A stretch of DNA of 64,000 nt from Nocardia sp. NBC_01327 (GCF_035958815.1 NZ_CP108383.1:8246001-8310000); one strand, 5' to 3'. Numbered from the stretch's first letter, positions 26,202-35,823 are shown. Numbers and translations are program-made. Notes: generated from the sequence alone by a model not told the origin.

Positions 26202-26495
26202 GGATCGGCTCCTCATCGAGACCTAGGTGGGAACCTGTTATACGAACTGTGAAGTACCTGTGTGTCACTTTTGAGCAAAACTGAACACTTCGATCGGCGA
26301 GTCGACAAAGCGTGTCGCGCAACACATCAGCGAACGCAAAACCGGGGTTCTACAAGGCGACAACTGATTTCGCGAGGTCCGGGTAACTCACCGGGTACGT
26401 TCACAATGGTTTCGGCTCTCAACCGCAGGCACGCGTGCCCAACGGGAAACGGCTCCAAGGCCGTGCGCAAAAGTTCCGGAGAGGTGGAACAGCTG

Positions 26496-26569
26496 CGACC
26501 CTGACGGGACTCGAACCCGCGACCTCCGCCGTGACAGGGCGGCGCGCTAACCAACTGCGCTACAGGGCC
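26496..26569 (-). tRNA. tRNA-Asp (anticodon GTC)
   Basis: Acceptor arm GGCCCTG pairs with CAGGGTC (one G-U pair), discriminator G. The anticodon loop CTGTCAC carries GTC (plus-strand positions 26533-26535) on a CCGCC/GGCGG stem, and the T arm is GCGGG-TTCGAGT-CCCGT. 74 nt; CCA is not encoded. No integrase or direct repeat was seen beside it. Confidence 0.95.
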
Positions 26570-26645
26570 ATGCTTGATGTCGAAGCAAAACCACCGGGCC
26601 TTGCAACGCGGTAGACGTTAGCACGACCCGGTGGGCAAGAGTAAA

Positions 26646-27734
26646 TCAGCTGGTCAGGCGTTCAACCGCCGCGGCGATGCGTTCGTCGGTGGCGGTCAGC
26701 GCAATCCGCACATGCTGTGCGCCACGCGGGCCGTAGAACTCGCCGGGCGCGGCCAGAATGCCGCGTTCGGCCAGCCAGTCCAGCGTGGTGCGGCAGGGCT
26801 CGTCACGGGTCGACCAGAGGTACAGTCCGGCCTCCGAGTCATCGATCCGGAACCCGGCCTCCAGCAAGGCCTTTCGCAGCAGCTCGCGGCGGGCACGGTA
26901 GCGCTCGCGCTGCTGCGCCTCGTGCGTATCGTCACCGAGCGCCGCGGTCATGGCGGACTGGATCGGGAAGGGCAGCATCATGCCCGAGTGCTTGCGCACC
27001 TCGAGCAGTTCCGCGATCAGCGCCGGATCACCGGTGACGAAACCCGCGCGGTAGCTGGCCAGATTGGAGGTCTTGGACAGCGAGTGGATGGCGAGCAGTC
27101 CGGTGTGGTCGCCGTCGCACACCTCGGGATCGAGGATCGAGACCGCGCGGCCCTCCCAGGCCAGGCCCAGGTAGCACTCGTCGGAGGCCAGGACGGCGCC
27201 CCGCTCGCGCGCGAATTCGACCACCTTGCGCAGATGTTCGACGCCGAGCACCTTGCCGGTCGGATTGGACGGCGAGTTCAGGAAGATCAGCGCCGGCCGC
27301 TCCGGACCCACCTGGGTCACGCTGTCCGCGCGCAGAATTCGAGTGCCCGCCAGCAGGCCGCCCACCTCGTAGGTCGGATAGGCCACCTCGGGAATCACGA
27401 CCAGATCGCCGGAGCCCAGCCCCAGCGTGCGCGGCAGTCCGGCGATCAGCTCCTTGGTGCCGATCACCGGGAGCACCGCCTCCGGCGCCACGCCGGTGAT
27501 CCCGAACCGCCGCTTCAGTGCTGCGACAACAGCTTCGCGCAGTTCGGGTGTGCCGTGTGTGGTCGGATAGCCGGGCACCCCCGCGACCGCGGCCAGGGCC
27601 TGCTGGATCAGCGGGTCCACCGGATCGACCGGTGTGCCCACGGAAAGATCCACCAGGCCGCCCGGATGCGAAGCGGCCTTCGCCTTCACGGAAGTGATGG
27701 TGTCCCAAGGGAAATCGGGTAGTAGCGAACTCAC
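26646..27734 (-). CDS. dapC: Succinyldiaminopimelate transaminase (DapC-like, class I/II aminotransferase)
   Basis: PLP-dependent aminotransferase, 362 aa, of the actinobacterial DapC family: N-succinyl-2-amino-6-ketopimelate plus glutamate to N-succinyl-LL-DAP. Motifs: LSVGTPVDPV, PGYPTTHGT, LNSPSNPTGKVLG, SDECYLGLAWEG, AIHSLSKTSNLASYRAGF (PLP lysine, residue ~230) and APGEFYG. With dapD and dapE at 5-7.5 kb this completes three succinylase-branch steps. The GTG at 27734 gives the family start VSSLLPDFPWD; a TTG at 27752 is less likely. Follows the ferredoxin gene by 21 bp. Confidence 0.85.
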   Translation of the reverse strand: MSSLLPDFPWDTITSVKAKAASHPGGLVDLSVGTPVDPVDPLIQQALAAVAGVPGYPTTHGTPELREAVVAALKRRFGITGVAPEAVLPVIGTKELIAGLPRTLGLGSGDLVVIPEVAYPTYEVGGLLAGTRILRADSVTQVGPERPALIFLNSPSNPTGKVLGVEHLRKVVEFARERGAVLASDECYLGLAWEGRAVSILDPEVCDGDHTGLLAIHSLSKTSNLASYRAGFVTGDPALIAELLEVRKHSGMMLPFPIQSAMTAALGDDTHEAQQRERYRARRELLRKALLEAGFRIDDSEAGLYLWSTRDEPCRTTLDWLAERGILAAPGEFYGPRGAQHVRIALTATDERIAAAVERLTS

Positions 27735-27755
27735 CCGGCCACGCGCGACCAAGAC

Positions 27756-28079
27756 CTACTCCGCGGCCATCGGGGGTAGCGCCGCGATGAACGGCACGTC
27801 GAAGTCCACCTTGCCGACCTTGGTCGCGCCACCCGGCGAACCCAGATCGTCGAACCACTCGACATTGGCGCTGATGTAACCGCTCCACTGATCCGGAGTG
27901 TCGTCCTCGTAGAAGATGGCTTCTACCGGGCACACCGGTTCACATGCACCACAGTCCACGCACTCGTCCGGTTGGATGTAGAGCATGCGCCCGCCCTCGT
28001 AGATGCAATCTACGGGGCACTCCTCGATGCACGCCTTATCCTTCACGTCAACGCACGGTTCAGCGATGATGTACGGCAC
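27756..28079 (-). CDS. fdxC: 7Fe ferredoxin (FdxC/FdxA type)
   Basis: 107-aa ferredoxin with one 3Fe-4S and one 4Fe-4S site. Cysteines are at positions 9, 17 and 21 for the first cluster and in CVDCGACEPVCP (residues ~40-51) for the second, with the swapped Cys in CPVDC. The acidic C-terminal extension is typical of actinobacterial seven-iron ferredoxins. Electron carrier, cytosolic; partner unknown. The GTG at 28079 has AGGAGA upstream (28085-28090). Co-directional with, and probably co-transcribed with, the dapC-like gene. Confidence 0.93.
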   Translation of the reverse strand: MPYIIAEPCVDVKDKACIEECPVDCIYEGGRMLYIQPDECVDCGACEPVCPVEAIFYEDDTPDQWSGYISANVEWFDDLGSPGGATKVGKVDFDVPFIAALPPMAAE

Positions 28080-28193
28080 TGCCGTTCTCCTAGTCTGTCC
28101 TCACATGCGGGATAGTCCGCCCCGCGAAACAGTATCCCGGCGCGTACAGGTTACTACTGGTCAGCCTGTCCTAACTTCTGGTGACCATTCTGC

Positions 28194-28241
28194 TGTATCT
28201 TCTGCCTCCGCTTCGCTTGTATCTTCTGCCTCCGCTTCGCT
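28194..28241. repeat. Perfect 24-bp tandem duplication at the edge of hairpin-repeat copy 3
   Basis: The 24-mer beginning TGTATCTTCTGCC is present at 28194-28217 and again at 28218-28241 without mismatch. It includes the left boundary GCCTCCGCTTCGCT of the dispersed hairpin repeat. Confidence 0.9.
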
Positions 28242-28341
28242 GCGGCGGGGTCGTGGCCCTGTTACCCGGTTCTTCCCTCCCTGCGCTCGCCGCTGCGCGG
28301 CATTGCTCCGCTCAGTCCAGAACCGGGCGGGCCACGACCTT
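28228..28341. repeat. Intergenic hairpin repeat, copy 3
   Basis: Outer arms GGTCGTGGCCC (28249-28259) and GGGCCACGACC (28329-28339); inner CCCGGTTCT and AGAACCGGG as in copy 1, with an identical core. Lies between the fbiC stop and the fdxC leader on the minus strand. Confidence 0.85.
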
Positions 28342-28361
28342 GGGGTTTATGCCTTTGGAGG

Positions 28362-30965
28362 TCAGCCGACCGTGAGTGCTACCGGGGGGCGGTGCGGCGG
28401 GACACCGTAGGTGGTGGTGCGCTGGCGGGCGGGGCGGCCGATGCCGGTGGCGATCTCGGTGAGTTCCTCGATCGTTTTGGCGGAGCCGTGTTCGGAGCCG
28501 GCCATGCGGGAGATGGTCTCCTCCATGAGGGTTCCGCCCAGATCGTTGGCGCCGCCGTTGAGCATGAGCTGGGTTCCCTTGGTGCCGAGCTTGACCCAGC
28601 TGGTCTGGATATTGTCGATGCGGCCGTGCAGCATGATGCGCGAGAGCGCGTGCGCGGCCCGGTTGTCGCGCACGGTCGGGCCCGGGCGCGAGGCTCCCGC
28701 CAGGTACAGCGGCGCGCTCTGGTGCACGAACGGCAGCAGCACGAATTCGGTGAAACCACCTGTCTCGTCCTGGATTCCGCGCAGCACGCGCAGATGTCCG
28801 ACCCAGTGCTTGGGATTGTCCACGTGGCCGTACATCATGGTCGAGCTGGAGCGGATGCCCAGTTTGTGCGCGGTGGTGATGACCTCTATCCAGGCCGAGG
28901 TGGGCAGCTTGCCCTTGGTGAGCACCCAGCGCACCTCATCGTCCAGAATCTCGGCGGCGGTGCCCGGAATCGTGTCCAGCCCAGCCTCTTTCAGGGCCGC
29001 GAGCCAGTCGTGAATGCTCTGCCCGCCGCGTGAAGCCCCATTGACGACCTCCATGGGGCTGAAGGCGTGCACATGCATGCCGGGGACCCGCGCCTTGATC
29101 GCGCGCACCAGATCCGCATAACCGGTGACCGGCAGCTCCGGATCGATGCCGCCCTGCATGCAGATCTCGGTCGCACCTTCGACATGCGCCTCCCAGGCGC
29201 GGTCGGCGACCTCCGAGGCACTCAGCGTGAAGGCATCCGCATCACCCTTGCGCTGCGCGAACGCGCAGAACCGGCAACCGGTGTAGCAGATATTGGTGAA
29301 GTTGATATTCCGGTTCACGATGTAGGTGACATCGTCGCCGACGGTATCGCGGCGCAGCTGATCGGCCAGCGCGGTAATCGCTTCCAGGGCCGGGCCGTCG
29401 GCGGTGGCCAGGGCCAGGTACTGATCGTCGGTGAGCCCGGCCGGATCCTTCTCGGCGGCGTGCAACGCGGCCAGCACCTCGGAGTCGAAGCGCTCGGGCG
29501 CGGCGACGGCAAGCTCCTTGACCTGCTCGCGAATGGTCTCCCAATCGCCGAAGGCGCCCAGGCCGTCACCGGCGAGCGCGGAATCGCTGCGCGATTCGGT
29601 ATTGCGGCCCTCGGAATCGATCGCGGTATTGAGATCGACCCGGCCGACCGACTCCCAATCGTGGTCCGGCTCCTGCCAGGGCAGTCCGACCGGATTCACA
29701 TCACGGGCCAGGCCCGTCGCCGGATCGGCCAGCGCGGCCACATGCCCGGAGACACGCGGATCGATCCACGGGTGGCCCGCCTGCACATATTTCGGGTGCA
29801 CCGTAAGGCGCTGGGTGAGCACAAAACCCGCATCGGCGGTGACCTGCTCGAGGGTCTCCAGATTCGGCCAGGGCCGTTCCGGATTCACATGATCGGGGGT
29901 GAGCGGCGAGACGCCGCCCCAATCGTCGATGCCGGCGTCGATGAGCGCCCGGCACTCGGCGAGCGATACCAGATTGGGCGGGGCCTGAATTCGCATCTTC
30001 GGGCCGAGCAGCAACCGGGCCACGGCGATGGTCGCGCAGAACTCCTCGAGACCCGCATCGGGGGTATCGCGCATGGCGGTGTCGCGCTTGGCCAGGAAGT
30101 TCTGCACGATCACCTCCTGCACATGCCCGAAAGCCTTGTGCGACTTGCGAATCGCCATAATCGACTCGGCGCGCTCGGTGAGGTTCTCGCCGATGCCCAC
30201 CAGAATGCCGGTGGTGAACGGCACCGACAGCCGGCCCGCGTCGGTCAGCGTGCGCAACCGCACCGCCGGATCCTTGTCCGGGCTGCCGTAGTGCGCCTGG
30301 CCCGGTTCGGTGAACAGGCGGGTGGAGGTGGTCTCCAGCATCATGCCCATGGACGGGGCCACCGGCTTGAGCCGCGACATTTCGGCCCAGCTCATCACGC
30401 CCGGATTCAGGTGCGGCAGCAGGCCGGTTTCCTCGAGCACCCGGATGGACATGGCGCGCACATAGTCGAGGGTGGAGTCGTAACCGCGCTCATCGAGCCA
30501 CTGCCGGGCCTCCGGCCAGCGCTCCTCCGGGCGGTCACCGAGGGTGAAAAGTGCTTCCTTACAACCGAGTTCGGCGCCCTGGCGGGCGATCTCGAGGACC
30601 TCGTCGGGCTCCAGGTACATACCCTTGCCCGCGGCGCGCAGCTTGCCGGGCACGGTCACGAAGGTGCAGTAGTGGCACTTGTCGCGGCACAGATGGGTGA
30701 GCGGGATGAATACCTTGCGCGAGTAGGTGATCGGCAGCGTCTCACCCGCATAGCCGGTCTCGCGCAGTCCCGCATCGCGCACCCGGGCCGCGGATTTACT
30801 CAGATCTTCCAGGTCGGCGCCGCGCGCCTGCAGCAGCACCACCACCTCGTCGAGGTTGAGCGTCGCGCCGTCGCGCGCCCGCCGCAACGCCCGGCGCATC
30901 CCCGAGGGGCTGGGCGGAGCCGGTGGGGTACTCGGGTTCGGTAGATCCGTCACGCTCTCGATCAT
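28362..30965 (-). CDS. fbiC: 7,8-didemethyl-8-hydroxy-5-deazariboflavin (FO) synthase
   Basis: Two-domain radical-SAM enzyme (CofG-CofH fusion) making FO, the deazaflavin core of coenzyme F420, from tyrosine and 5-amino-6-ribitylamino-uracil. 867 aa. Radical-SAM cysteines CRDKCHYC near residue 97 (CofG half) and CYTGCRFC near 562 (CofH half); also MGMMLETTS, DDWGGVSPLTPDHVNPERPW, NRNINFTNICY, GTAAEILDDEVRW and EETISRMAGSEHG. The ATG at 30965 matches the short mycobacterial N-terminus; the ATG at 31001 adds 12 residues. Consistent with the F420-dependent PPOX protein at 8.8 kb. Confidence 0.95.
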   Translation of the reverse strand: MIESVTDLPNPSTPPAPPSPSGMRRALRRARDGATLNLDEVVVLLQARGADLEDLSKSAARVRDAGLRETGYAGETLPITYSRKVFIPLTHLCRDKCHYCTFVTVPGKLRAAGKGMYLEPDEVLEIARQGAELGCKEALFTLGDRPEERWPEARQWLDERGYDSTLDYVRAMSIRVLEETGLLPHLNPGVMSWAEMSRLKPVAPSMGMMLETTSTRLFTEPGQAHYGSPDKDPAVRLRTLTDAGRLSVPFTTGILVGIGENLTERAESIMAIRKSHKAFGHVQEVIVQNFLAKRDTAMRDTPDAGLEEFCATIAVARLLLGPKMRIQAPPNLVSLAECRALIDAGIDDWGGVSPLTPDHVNPERPWPNLETLEQVTADAGFVLTQRLTVHPKYVQAGHPWIDPRVSGHVAALADPATGLARDVNPVGLPWQEPDHDWESVGRVDLNTAIDSEGRNTESRSDSALAGDGLGAFGDWETIREQVKELAVAAPERFDSEVLAALHAAEKDPAGLTDDQYLALATADGPALEAITALADQLRRDTVGDDVTYIVNRNINFTNICYTGCRFCAFAQRKGDADAFTLSASEVADRAWEAHVEGATEICMQGGIDPELPVTGYADLVRAIKARVPGMHVHAFSPMEVVNGASRGGQSIHDWLAALKEAGLDTIPGTAAEILDDEVRWVLTKGKLPTSAWIEVITTAHKLGIRSSSTMMYGHVDNPKHWVGHLRVLRGIQDETGGFTEFVLLPFVHQSAPLYLAGASRPGPTVRDNRAAHALSRIMLHGRIDNIQTSWVKLGTKGTQLMLNGGANDLGGTLMEETISRMAGSEHGSAKTIEELTEIATGIGRPARQRTTTYGVPPHRPPVALTVG

Positions 30966-31210
30966 GCGCCATCCATCCGGCTGATCCGACTCGGGTGCCA
31001 TAAGGGTTGGCAACCCGGCGCTACGGCACCCTATTCCGCCGTCGCCCCTGTCCATCCTCGCGCACCCCGGCGGTGATCGCCGGATGTGACATGGCCGATG
31101 GGACAAAACCTTGCGGGGGCCCGGCGGCTCTTCTAAGGTCATCCGCCACGATTACTCGCATCAGCCGATTCGAATATTCGCACTGGAAGATCGAAAGAAA
31201 GCGGGAATCC

Positions 31211-32674
31211 GTGTTCGAGAGACTCAGCCGCGCCACCGTTGTCGCCGCGGCCGGTGCGACGCTCATGCTGACCGTCGCCACGAGTTCGGCCTCGGCCACC
31301 TTCGGACCGCTACCTCCCGCCAACCCGTATCTGGGCCCGGTCGGCACCGCGACCATGCACGGTGATGCGGAATCCTCGGATTCGACTCCGCTGCCCGGAC
31401 CCGGCACCGGCGGTATCAATGCCGACTTCCACGAAGAGGCCGCCGCCTGCCCGACCATTCTGCAGGGCGCGGACGGCTTGCCGCAGGCGCTGTGCACCAA
31501 GATCACGGACCGCTCGCCCGAGGTGCTGCTGCTCGATCCGAACAGCGGAAATACGCTCGCCACACTGGATCTCACCAAGGGCAGTCTGCTCGGCGGCGTG
31601 TATGCCTACCTGGACGAGCAGAACCGCATGGTCACCGTGGACGGCAGCGGCAATCTGCTGCGCATCGGGCACCAGCGCGGCGGCGACGGATCCTGGACGC
31701 TGTCCATCGCGTCGAAAACTCCTGTGTCGCAGGCGGTTACCGCGCACTGCGGCGGCGGAACGTGCGATGAGGTCGCCGCGGTGACACCCGATTACGACGG
31801 CCGCGTCTGGTTCGCCACCGATAACGGCGCCGCGGGTTTCGTGGATCCGGCCACCGGCGCGGCCCGCGCCATCGAACTCGCGCCCGGCGAAACGGTGGCC
31901 AATTCCATCTCCTCTGCGCCGCAGGGCGTCTCCATCGCCACCGATCATGCGCTCTACCAGCTGAACACCGATTCCTCGGGCAATCCGCAGATCCTGTGGC
32001 GGCAGCCCTACGATCGCGGCCCCGCCCGCAAACCCGGCCAGCTGAGCTGGGGCACCGGCGCCACCCCCACCTTCTTCGGACCCGGCAACGGCACCGAATA
32101 CGTCGCCATTACCGATAACGCGGCGCCCAAGGAGAATCTGCTGGTCTTCGATACCGCCACCGGCCGCAGCGTCTGCTCGGTCCCGGCCATCGACGGCACC
32201 GAGAACTCCCCCATCGGCTCGGGCAACAGCCTCTTCGTCGCCAGCACCTACGGCTACCCGTACCCGCAGCTGCCCGCGAACGCCGGACCCAGCCAACCGG
32301 CCAGCGCCTCCTTCACCGGCGGTATGACCCGCATCGACGTCACCGGCTCCGGCTGCTCGGTGGTGTGGACCAATACCGTTCCCTCCGCCGCGGTCCCGCG
32401 CCTCTCGGTAGCCGACGGCAAGATCTACACGGTCGCCCGCTACGGCGCACTCGGCTCCGGCAGCGCCGGCCTCCTCCCCAGCGGCAGCGCCGGCGGCGTA
32501 GCCGACACCTACAAATTCACCGTCATCGACGCCGCCACCGGCACTGTCGACAGCGCACAATCCCTGGGCGCCACCACAGTCCAGGACACCCTGCAAATGG
32601 TCGGCACCATCGCCCCCGGCCGCATCCAATACCAAGGCACCCTGAGCGGCCTCTTCCGCATCACCCCCCGCTAG
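31211..32674 (+). CDS. Secreted beta-propeller-like protein
   Basis: 487 aa. Signal peptide at residues 1-30 (RATVVAAAGATLMLTVATSSASA). The body has repeated beta-rich units such as VLLLDPNSGNTLATLDL, GRVWFATDNGAAGFVDPATG, LLVFDTATGRSVCSVPA and YKFTVIDAATGTVDSAQSL, the pattern of a PQQ/YVTN-type propeller. Four cysteines are present, plausible as extracellular disulphides. No catalytic site recognised. GTG start at 31211 with a GGGAA stretch upstream. Divergent from fbiC; the two share a 245-bp intergenic region. Confidence 0.75.
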   Translation: MFERLSRATVVAAAGATLMLTVATSSASATFGPLPPANPYLGPVGTATMHGDAESSDSTPLPGPGTGGINADFHEEAAACPTILQGADGLPQALCTKITDRSPEVLLLDPNSGNTLATLDLTKGSLLGGVYAYLDEQNRMVTVDGSGNLLRIGHQRGGDGSWTLSIASKTPVSQAVTAHCGGGTCDEVAAVTPDYDGRVWFATDNGAAGFVDPATGAARAIELAPGETVANSISSAPQGVSIATDHALYQLNTDSSGNPQILWRQPYDRGPARKPGQLSWGTGATPTFFGPGNGTEYVAITDNAAPKENLLVFDTATGRSVCSVPAIDGTENSPIGSGNSLFVASTYGYPYPQLPANAGPSQPASASFTGGMTRIDVTGSGCSVVWTNTVPSAAVPRLSVADGKIYTVARYGALGSGSAGLLPSGSAGGVADTYKFTVIDAATGTVDSAQSLGATTVQDTLQMVGTIAPGRIQYQGTLSGLFRITPR

Positions 32675-32750
32675 CCCCCGCCACGGGTGTGCGGTGTCGA
32701 TGGGGGGTGGGTGCGGCAACTGCCGCGCTGGGGGCAGGAATCGTGAAAGC

Positions 32751-33308
32751 ATGGCGGGTATGTCCGATCGTCCCGCCTCAGGCGACACCCGCACCGCCTC
32801 CGGCGAGCTTCGCACCGCCCCGGGCGGCATCATGGCGGACCCGGCCTGGCACCCGAGTCCGCGGGCCAAACTGCTGTGGGCGCTCAGTGCCACGCTGTCG
32901 TGGATCGTCCCGTTCATCGCGCTGATCATCTGGATGATCGTCGATCCGCAGCGGAGATCGGTGCAGGTGTGGATACTCGGGATCGCCGTGGTGGCAGCGG
33001 CATTCAGCATTGTGGCGGTGCCGCTGTGGCGGTATGCCGTGCATCGGTGGGAGATCACCGATGAGGCCGTCTATACGCGCACCGGGTGGTTCACGCAGGA
33101 GAGCCGGGTCGCGCCGATCAGTCGCGTACAGACGGTGGACACCTACCGGGGGCCGCTCGAGCGGCTGCTCGGACTGGCCACCGTCACCGTGACCACCGCG
33201 TCCTCCGCCGGGGCCGTGCACATCAGCGCCCTGGAAACCGAGGATGCCCGGCGCACGGTCACGCAGCTGACCGAGATCGCGGCGCGGCATCGCGGAGACG
33301 CGACATGA
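32751..33308 (+). CDS. PH-domain membrane protein, YdbS-like
   Basis: About 185 aa. A hydrophilic N-terminal ~45 residues is followed by two membrane helices (SATLSWIVPFIALIIWMIV and the following ILGIAVVAAAFSIVAVPLW), then a bacterial PH (bPH_2) domain with WEITDEAVYTRTGWF, SRVAPISRVQTVDTYRGPLERLLGL and AGAVHISALETEDARRTVTQL. It pairs with the next gene through an ATGA overlap, the usual ydbS-ydbT arrangement. Function in the envelope is unknown. Start: ATG 32751 or 32760. Confidence 0.82.
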   Translation: MAGMSDRPASGDTRTASGELRTAPGGIMADPAWHPSPRAKLLWALSATLSWIVPFIALIIWMIVDPQRRSVQVWILGIAVVAAAFSIVAVPLWRYAVHRWEITDEAVYTRTGWFTQESRVAPISRVQTVDTYRGPLERLLGLATVTVTTASSAGAVHISALETEDARRTVTQLTEIAARHRGDAT

Positions 33309-35017
33309 GCCATCCGCCCGGCCCCGATCCCGCAGCGTCCTATGCACCGTCTCCCTACGCGCGACCGTCGGATGCGTCCCCGGCACTTCCGGATCCTGTG
33401 CCACCGGCACCCGCAGGCCATGGCTCCCCCGCGGTTTCCGACCATGCGACCGGGTCGGGCGCACCGGCCGCCGAGGTATGGCAGCGGCTGGATCGCCGAA
33501 TGCTGCTGGTGCATCCCATCACCGAGCTCATCCGCTATATCCCGGTGCTGCTGGCGACCTTGATCGCCGGTGCGCGCAGTGACAGTCCGGTGTGGAGCCT
33601 CGGGGTGGTCGGGGTGATCATCACCTTCGCGCTCACCCGGTGGTTCACCACCACCTACCGCATCACCCCGGACAATCTGGAACTGCGCACGGGACTGTTT
33701 CAGCGCAAACGACTTTCGGTGCCGCGCAATCGGGTGCGTTCGGTCGATGTGGAGGCCGATCTGCTGCACCGGGTGCTGGGATTGGCGGTGCTGTCCATCG
33801 GTACCGGCCAGCAGGCCGAGCGCAAGGACCGGTTCCGGCTCGACTCGCTCGACGCCCGGCTGGTGCCCGCACTGCGCACCACACTGCTCGAGCATACCCA
33901 GATGGGCTCGGAACCCGCTGCCGCACAACCGGTTCCGCAGTCAGCTGACGACCACAGCGTGGTGCTGGGCAAATCGCCCACCTCGGCCCCCGAAGCCAAG
34001 CCGCCGGTGGAAATCGCGCACTGGCAGCCGGACTGGGTGCGGTACGCGCCCCTGTCCCTGACCGGATTCGCGATCATCGCCCCGATCCTCGGCCTGGCGT
34101 TCCAGTACGGCTTCGCGAAGGTCATCGTCAATTCCGATGCCGTACAGGGCCTGGAAGACGGTGGCGCACAGGCCATCGCCCTGGCGATCGCCGCACTCCT
34201 GGTATTCCTGGTGCTGTTCGTCAGCCTCACCGCCTGCGCTCGCTACCTCGCCACCTACTACGGACTGCGGGTCATCGACGACGGCGCCACCCTGCACATT
34301 CGGCACGGCCTGTTCACCACCCGCCAGATCACCCTCGATCTGGCCCGCCTGCGCGGTGTCACCGTCAACGAACCCCTGCTGCTGCGCCTGGCCGGGGCCG
34401 CCGAACTCGAAACCATCATGACCGGCACCAAATCTCGTCAGAAGATCCTGCCGCAGGCGCCGCGCACCGCCATCGATCGCACCGTCGCGCACCTGCTCGA
34501 CTCGAACGCCGATATCGGCGATCCCCGCCCCGCAGCGCCACCGCCGGTCACCGCCGCGCTGCGCCCGCACGGACCGGCCGCACAGCGGCGGCGCTTCACT
34601 CGCGCCTTCAGCCCGCTCGCACTGATCGCCCTCGCCCTGATCGCGGCATCCCTTGCGGGCGTGGATATTCCGGCCTGGCCGTGGGTGCTGCTGGCCGTGG
34701 CCGCCGTCCTGGCCGCCGCGCTGGCCTGGGATCGCTACCGCGGCCTCGGCCATGCGGTGATTCCCGCCGCGCACGGCAATCCCACCTGGCTCATCACCCG
34801 CAGCGGCTCCCTGGATCGCGACCGCGATTGCCTGGAGGGCCCGGGCATCATCGGCTGGACGGTCAAACAATCCTGGTTCCAGCGCCGGGCCGGGCTGGCG
34901 ACCATCACCGCCGCGACGGCCGCGGGCAAGAAGCGCTATCACGTGATCGACATCCCCTTCGATCAAGCGTGGCCGCTGATCGAGGCCGTCACTCCGGGGC
35001 AGCTCGGAACGCGCTGA
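33305..35017 (+). CDS. Multi-PH-domain membrane protein, YdbT-like
   Basis: 570 aa. A Pro/Ala/Ser-rich N-terminal tail (1-55) is followed by membrane segments near residues 75-110, 245-310 and 435-475, alternating with three bPH_2 domains: ITPDNLELRTGLFQRKRLSVPRNRVRSVDVEADLLHR, IDDGATLHIRHGLFTTRQITLDLARLRGV, and the C-terminal ITRSGSLDRDRDCLEGPGIIGWTVKQSWFQRRAGLATI. Start ATG 33305 overlaps the previous stop (ATGA). Likely forms a membrane complex with the YdbS-like partner. Followed by a bidirectional hairpin. Confidence 0.83.
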   Translation: MSHPPGPDPAASYAPSPYARPSDASPALPDPVPPAPAGHGSPAVSDHATGSGAPAAEVWQRLDRRMLLVHPITELIRYIPVLLATLIAGARSDSPVWSLGVVGVIITFALTRWFTTTYRITPDNLELRTGLFQRKRLSVPRNRVRSVDVEADLLHRVLGLAVLSIGTGQQAERKDRFRLDSLDARLVPALRTTLLEHTQMGSEPAAAQPVPQSADDHSVVLGKSPTSAPEAKPPVEIAHWQPDWVRYAPLSLTGFAIIAPILGLAFQYGFAKVIVNSDAVQGLEDGGAQAIALAIAALLVFLVLFVSLTACARYLATYYGLRVIDDGATLHIRHGLFTTRQITLDLARLRGVTVNEPLLLRLAGAAELETIMTGTKSRQKILPQAPRTAIDRTVAHLLDSNADIGDPRPAAPPPVTAALRPHGPAAQRRRFTRAFSPLALIALALIAASLAGVDIPAWPWVLLAVAAVLAAALAWDRYRGLGHAVIPAAHGNPTWLITRSGSLDRDRDCLEGPGIIGWTVKQSWFQRRAGLATITAATAAGKKRYHVIDIPFDQAWPLIEAVTPGQLGTR

Positions 35018-35041
35018 GCCACAACGCGCAGAACACGAACG

Positions 35042-35079
35042 AGGCCCGGCATAGGATCGAATGATCCACTGCCGGGCCT
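35042..35079. terminator. Bidirectional intrinsic terminator
   Basis: AGGCCCGGCA (35042-35051) pairs with TGCCGGGCCT (35070-35079). The loop itself carries GGATC/GATCC, giving a second short stem. Located between the convergent YdbT-like and AhpD-like genes. Confidence 0.8.
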
Positions 35080-35112
35080 TGATTCGCGATAGGGGTGCTT
35101 CGGTTCAGCCGT

Positions 35113-35580
35113 TCACCACTGGCCGGGGACGTAGTCGCCGCCCGCCATCCCCGCGATCACATTGAGACGGTTCCAGGCATTGATCGTCGCGATGAGGGAG
35201 ATGAGCGCGCCGATCTGGTCGTCGTCGTAGGACTTGCGCACCTGCGCCCAGGTGTCCGCGCTGATGCCGCGGCTGTTGTCGGCCAGCCGGGTGCCCTCCT
35301 CGGTCAGCGCGAGGGCGGCGCGCTCGGCCTCGGTGAAGACGTTCGACTCCTGCCAGGCGGCGATCAGGGCCAAGCGCACCGGGGTCTCACCGGCGTGGAC
35401 GGCGTCCTTGGTGTGCATATCCAGGCACATTCCGCATCCGTTGATCTGGGAGGCGCGAATCTTCACCAGTTCCTGGGTGGCCTTGTCCAGCGGGGATTCG
35501 TCGATGACCCGGGCGGCGGTCACCAGGCGCTTGTTGAACTTGGCGGCAATCTCGTTCTCGTACAGGGCGAAGCGGGTCAT
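35113..35580 (-). CDS. AhpD/carboxymuconolactone decarboxylase-family protein
   Basis: 155-aa all-helical CMD-family protein. Family signature KIRASQINGCGMCLDMHTKDA (residues ~41-60) contains the CxxC plus downstream His typical of AhpD-like alkylhydroperoxidases, followed by ALIAAWQESNVFTEAERAALALTE and ALISLIATINAWNRL. A peroxidase or thiol-redox role is inferred from the CxxC. The ATG at 35580 has AGAAAAGAG upstream. Stands alone; divergent from the GMC oxidoreductase across 243 bp in which no clear operator was seen. Confidence 0.85.
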   Translation of the reverse strand: MTRFALYENEIAAKFNKRLVTAARVIDESPLDKATQELVKIRASQINGCGMCLDMHTKDAVHAGETPVRLALIAAWQESNVFTEAERAALALTEEGTRLADNSRGISADTWAQVRKSYDDDQIGALISLIATINAWNRLNVIAGMAGGDYVPGQW

Positions 35581-35823
35581 TGTCTGCTCTTTTCTCGTTC
35601 GTCGTTCGGCTACAACAGGTCGACGGCGCAGCCTGCCGAGGTGTGACATCGGCAGTAATGTGGTCGTGGTCACAGCTGCGATCGAGGCGCGGAACCCCTC
35701 CATGATGTAACTGCCAATTCACCTGTCATCCAGAGACTTTGACCAGCTGACAGCGCCCAAAAGTAAGCGCACATTCCGGTGCTGTGGTAGAAATCACCGA
35801 GAATTACGAAGGGTGGATTCGTC

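Noticed and set aside
26262..26504. 80-codon plus-strand frame between the cholesterol oxidase and tRNA-Asp
   Set aside because: No ribosome site, no motif, and it runs into the tRNA gene.
26496..26569. tRNA-Asp as an integration site of a mobile element
   Set aside because: No integrase, no direct repeat of the tRNA 3' end and no phage-like genes are near it.
29067..30944. Long plus-strand open frame opposite fbiC
   Set aside because: Low-complexity translation with no recognisable motif; fbiC on the minus strand is complete with both radical-SAM sites.
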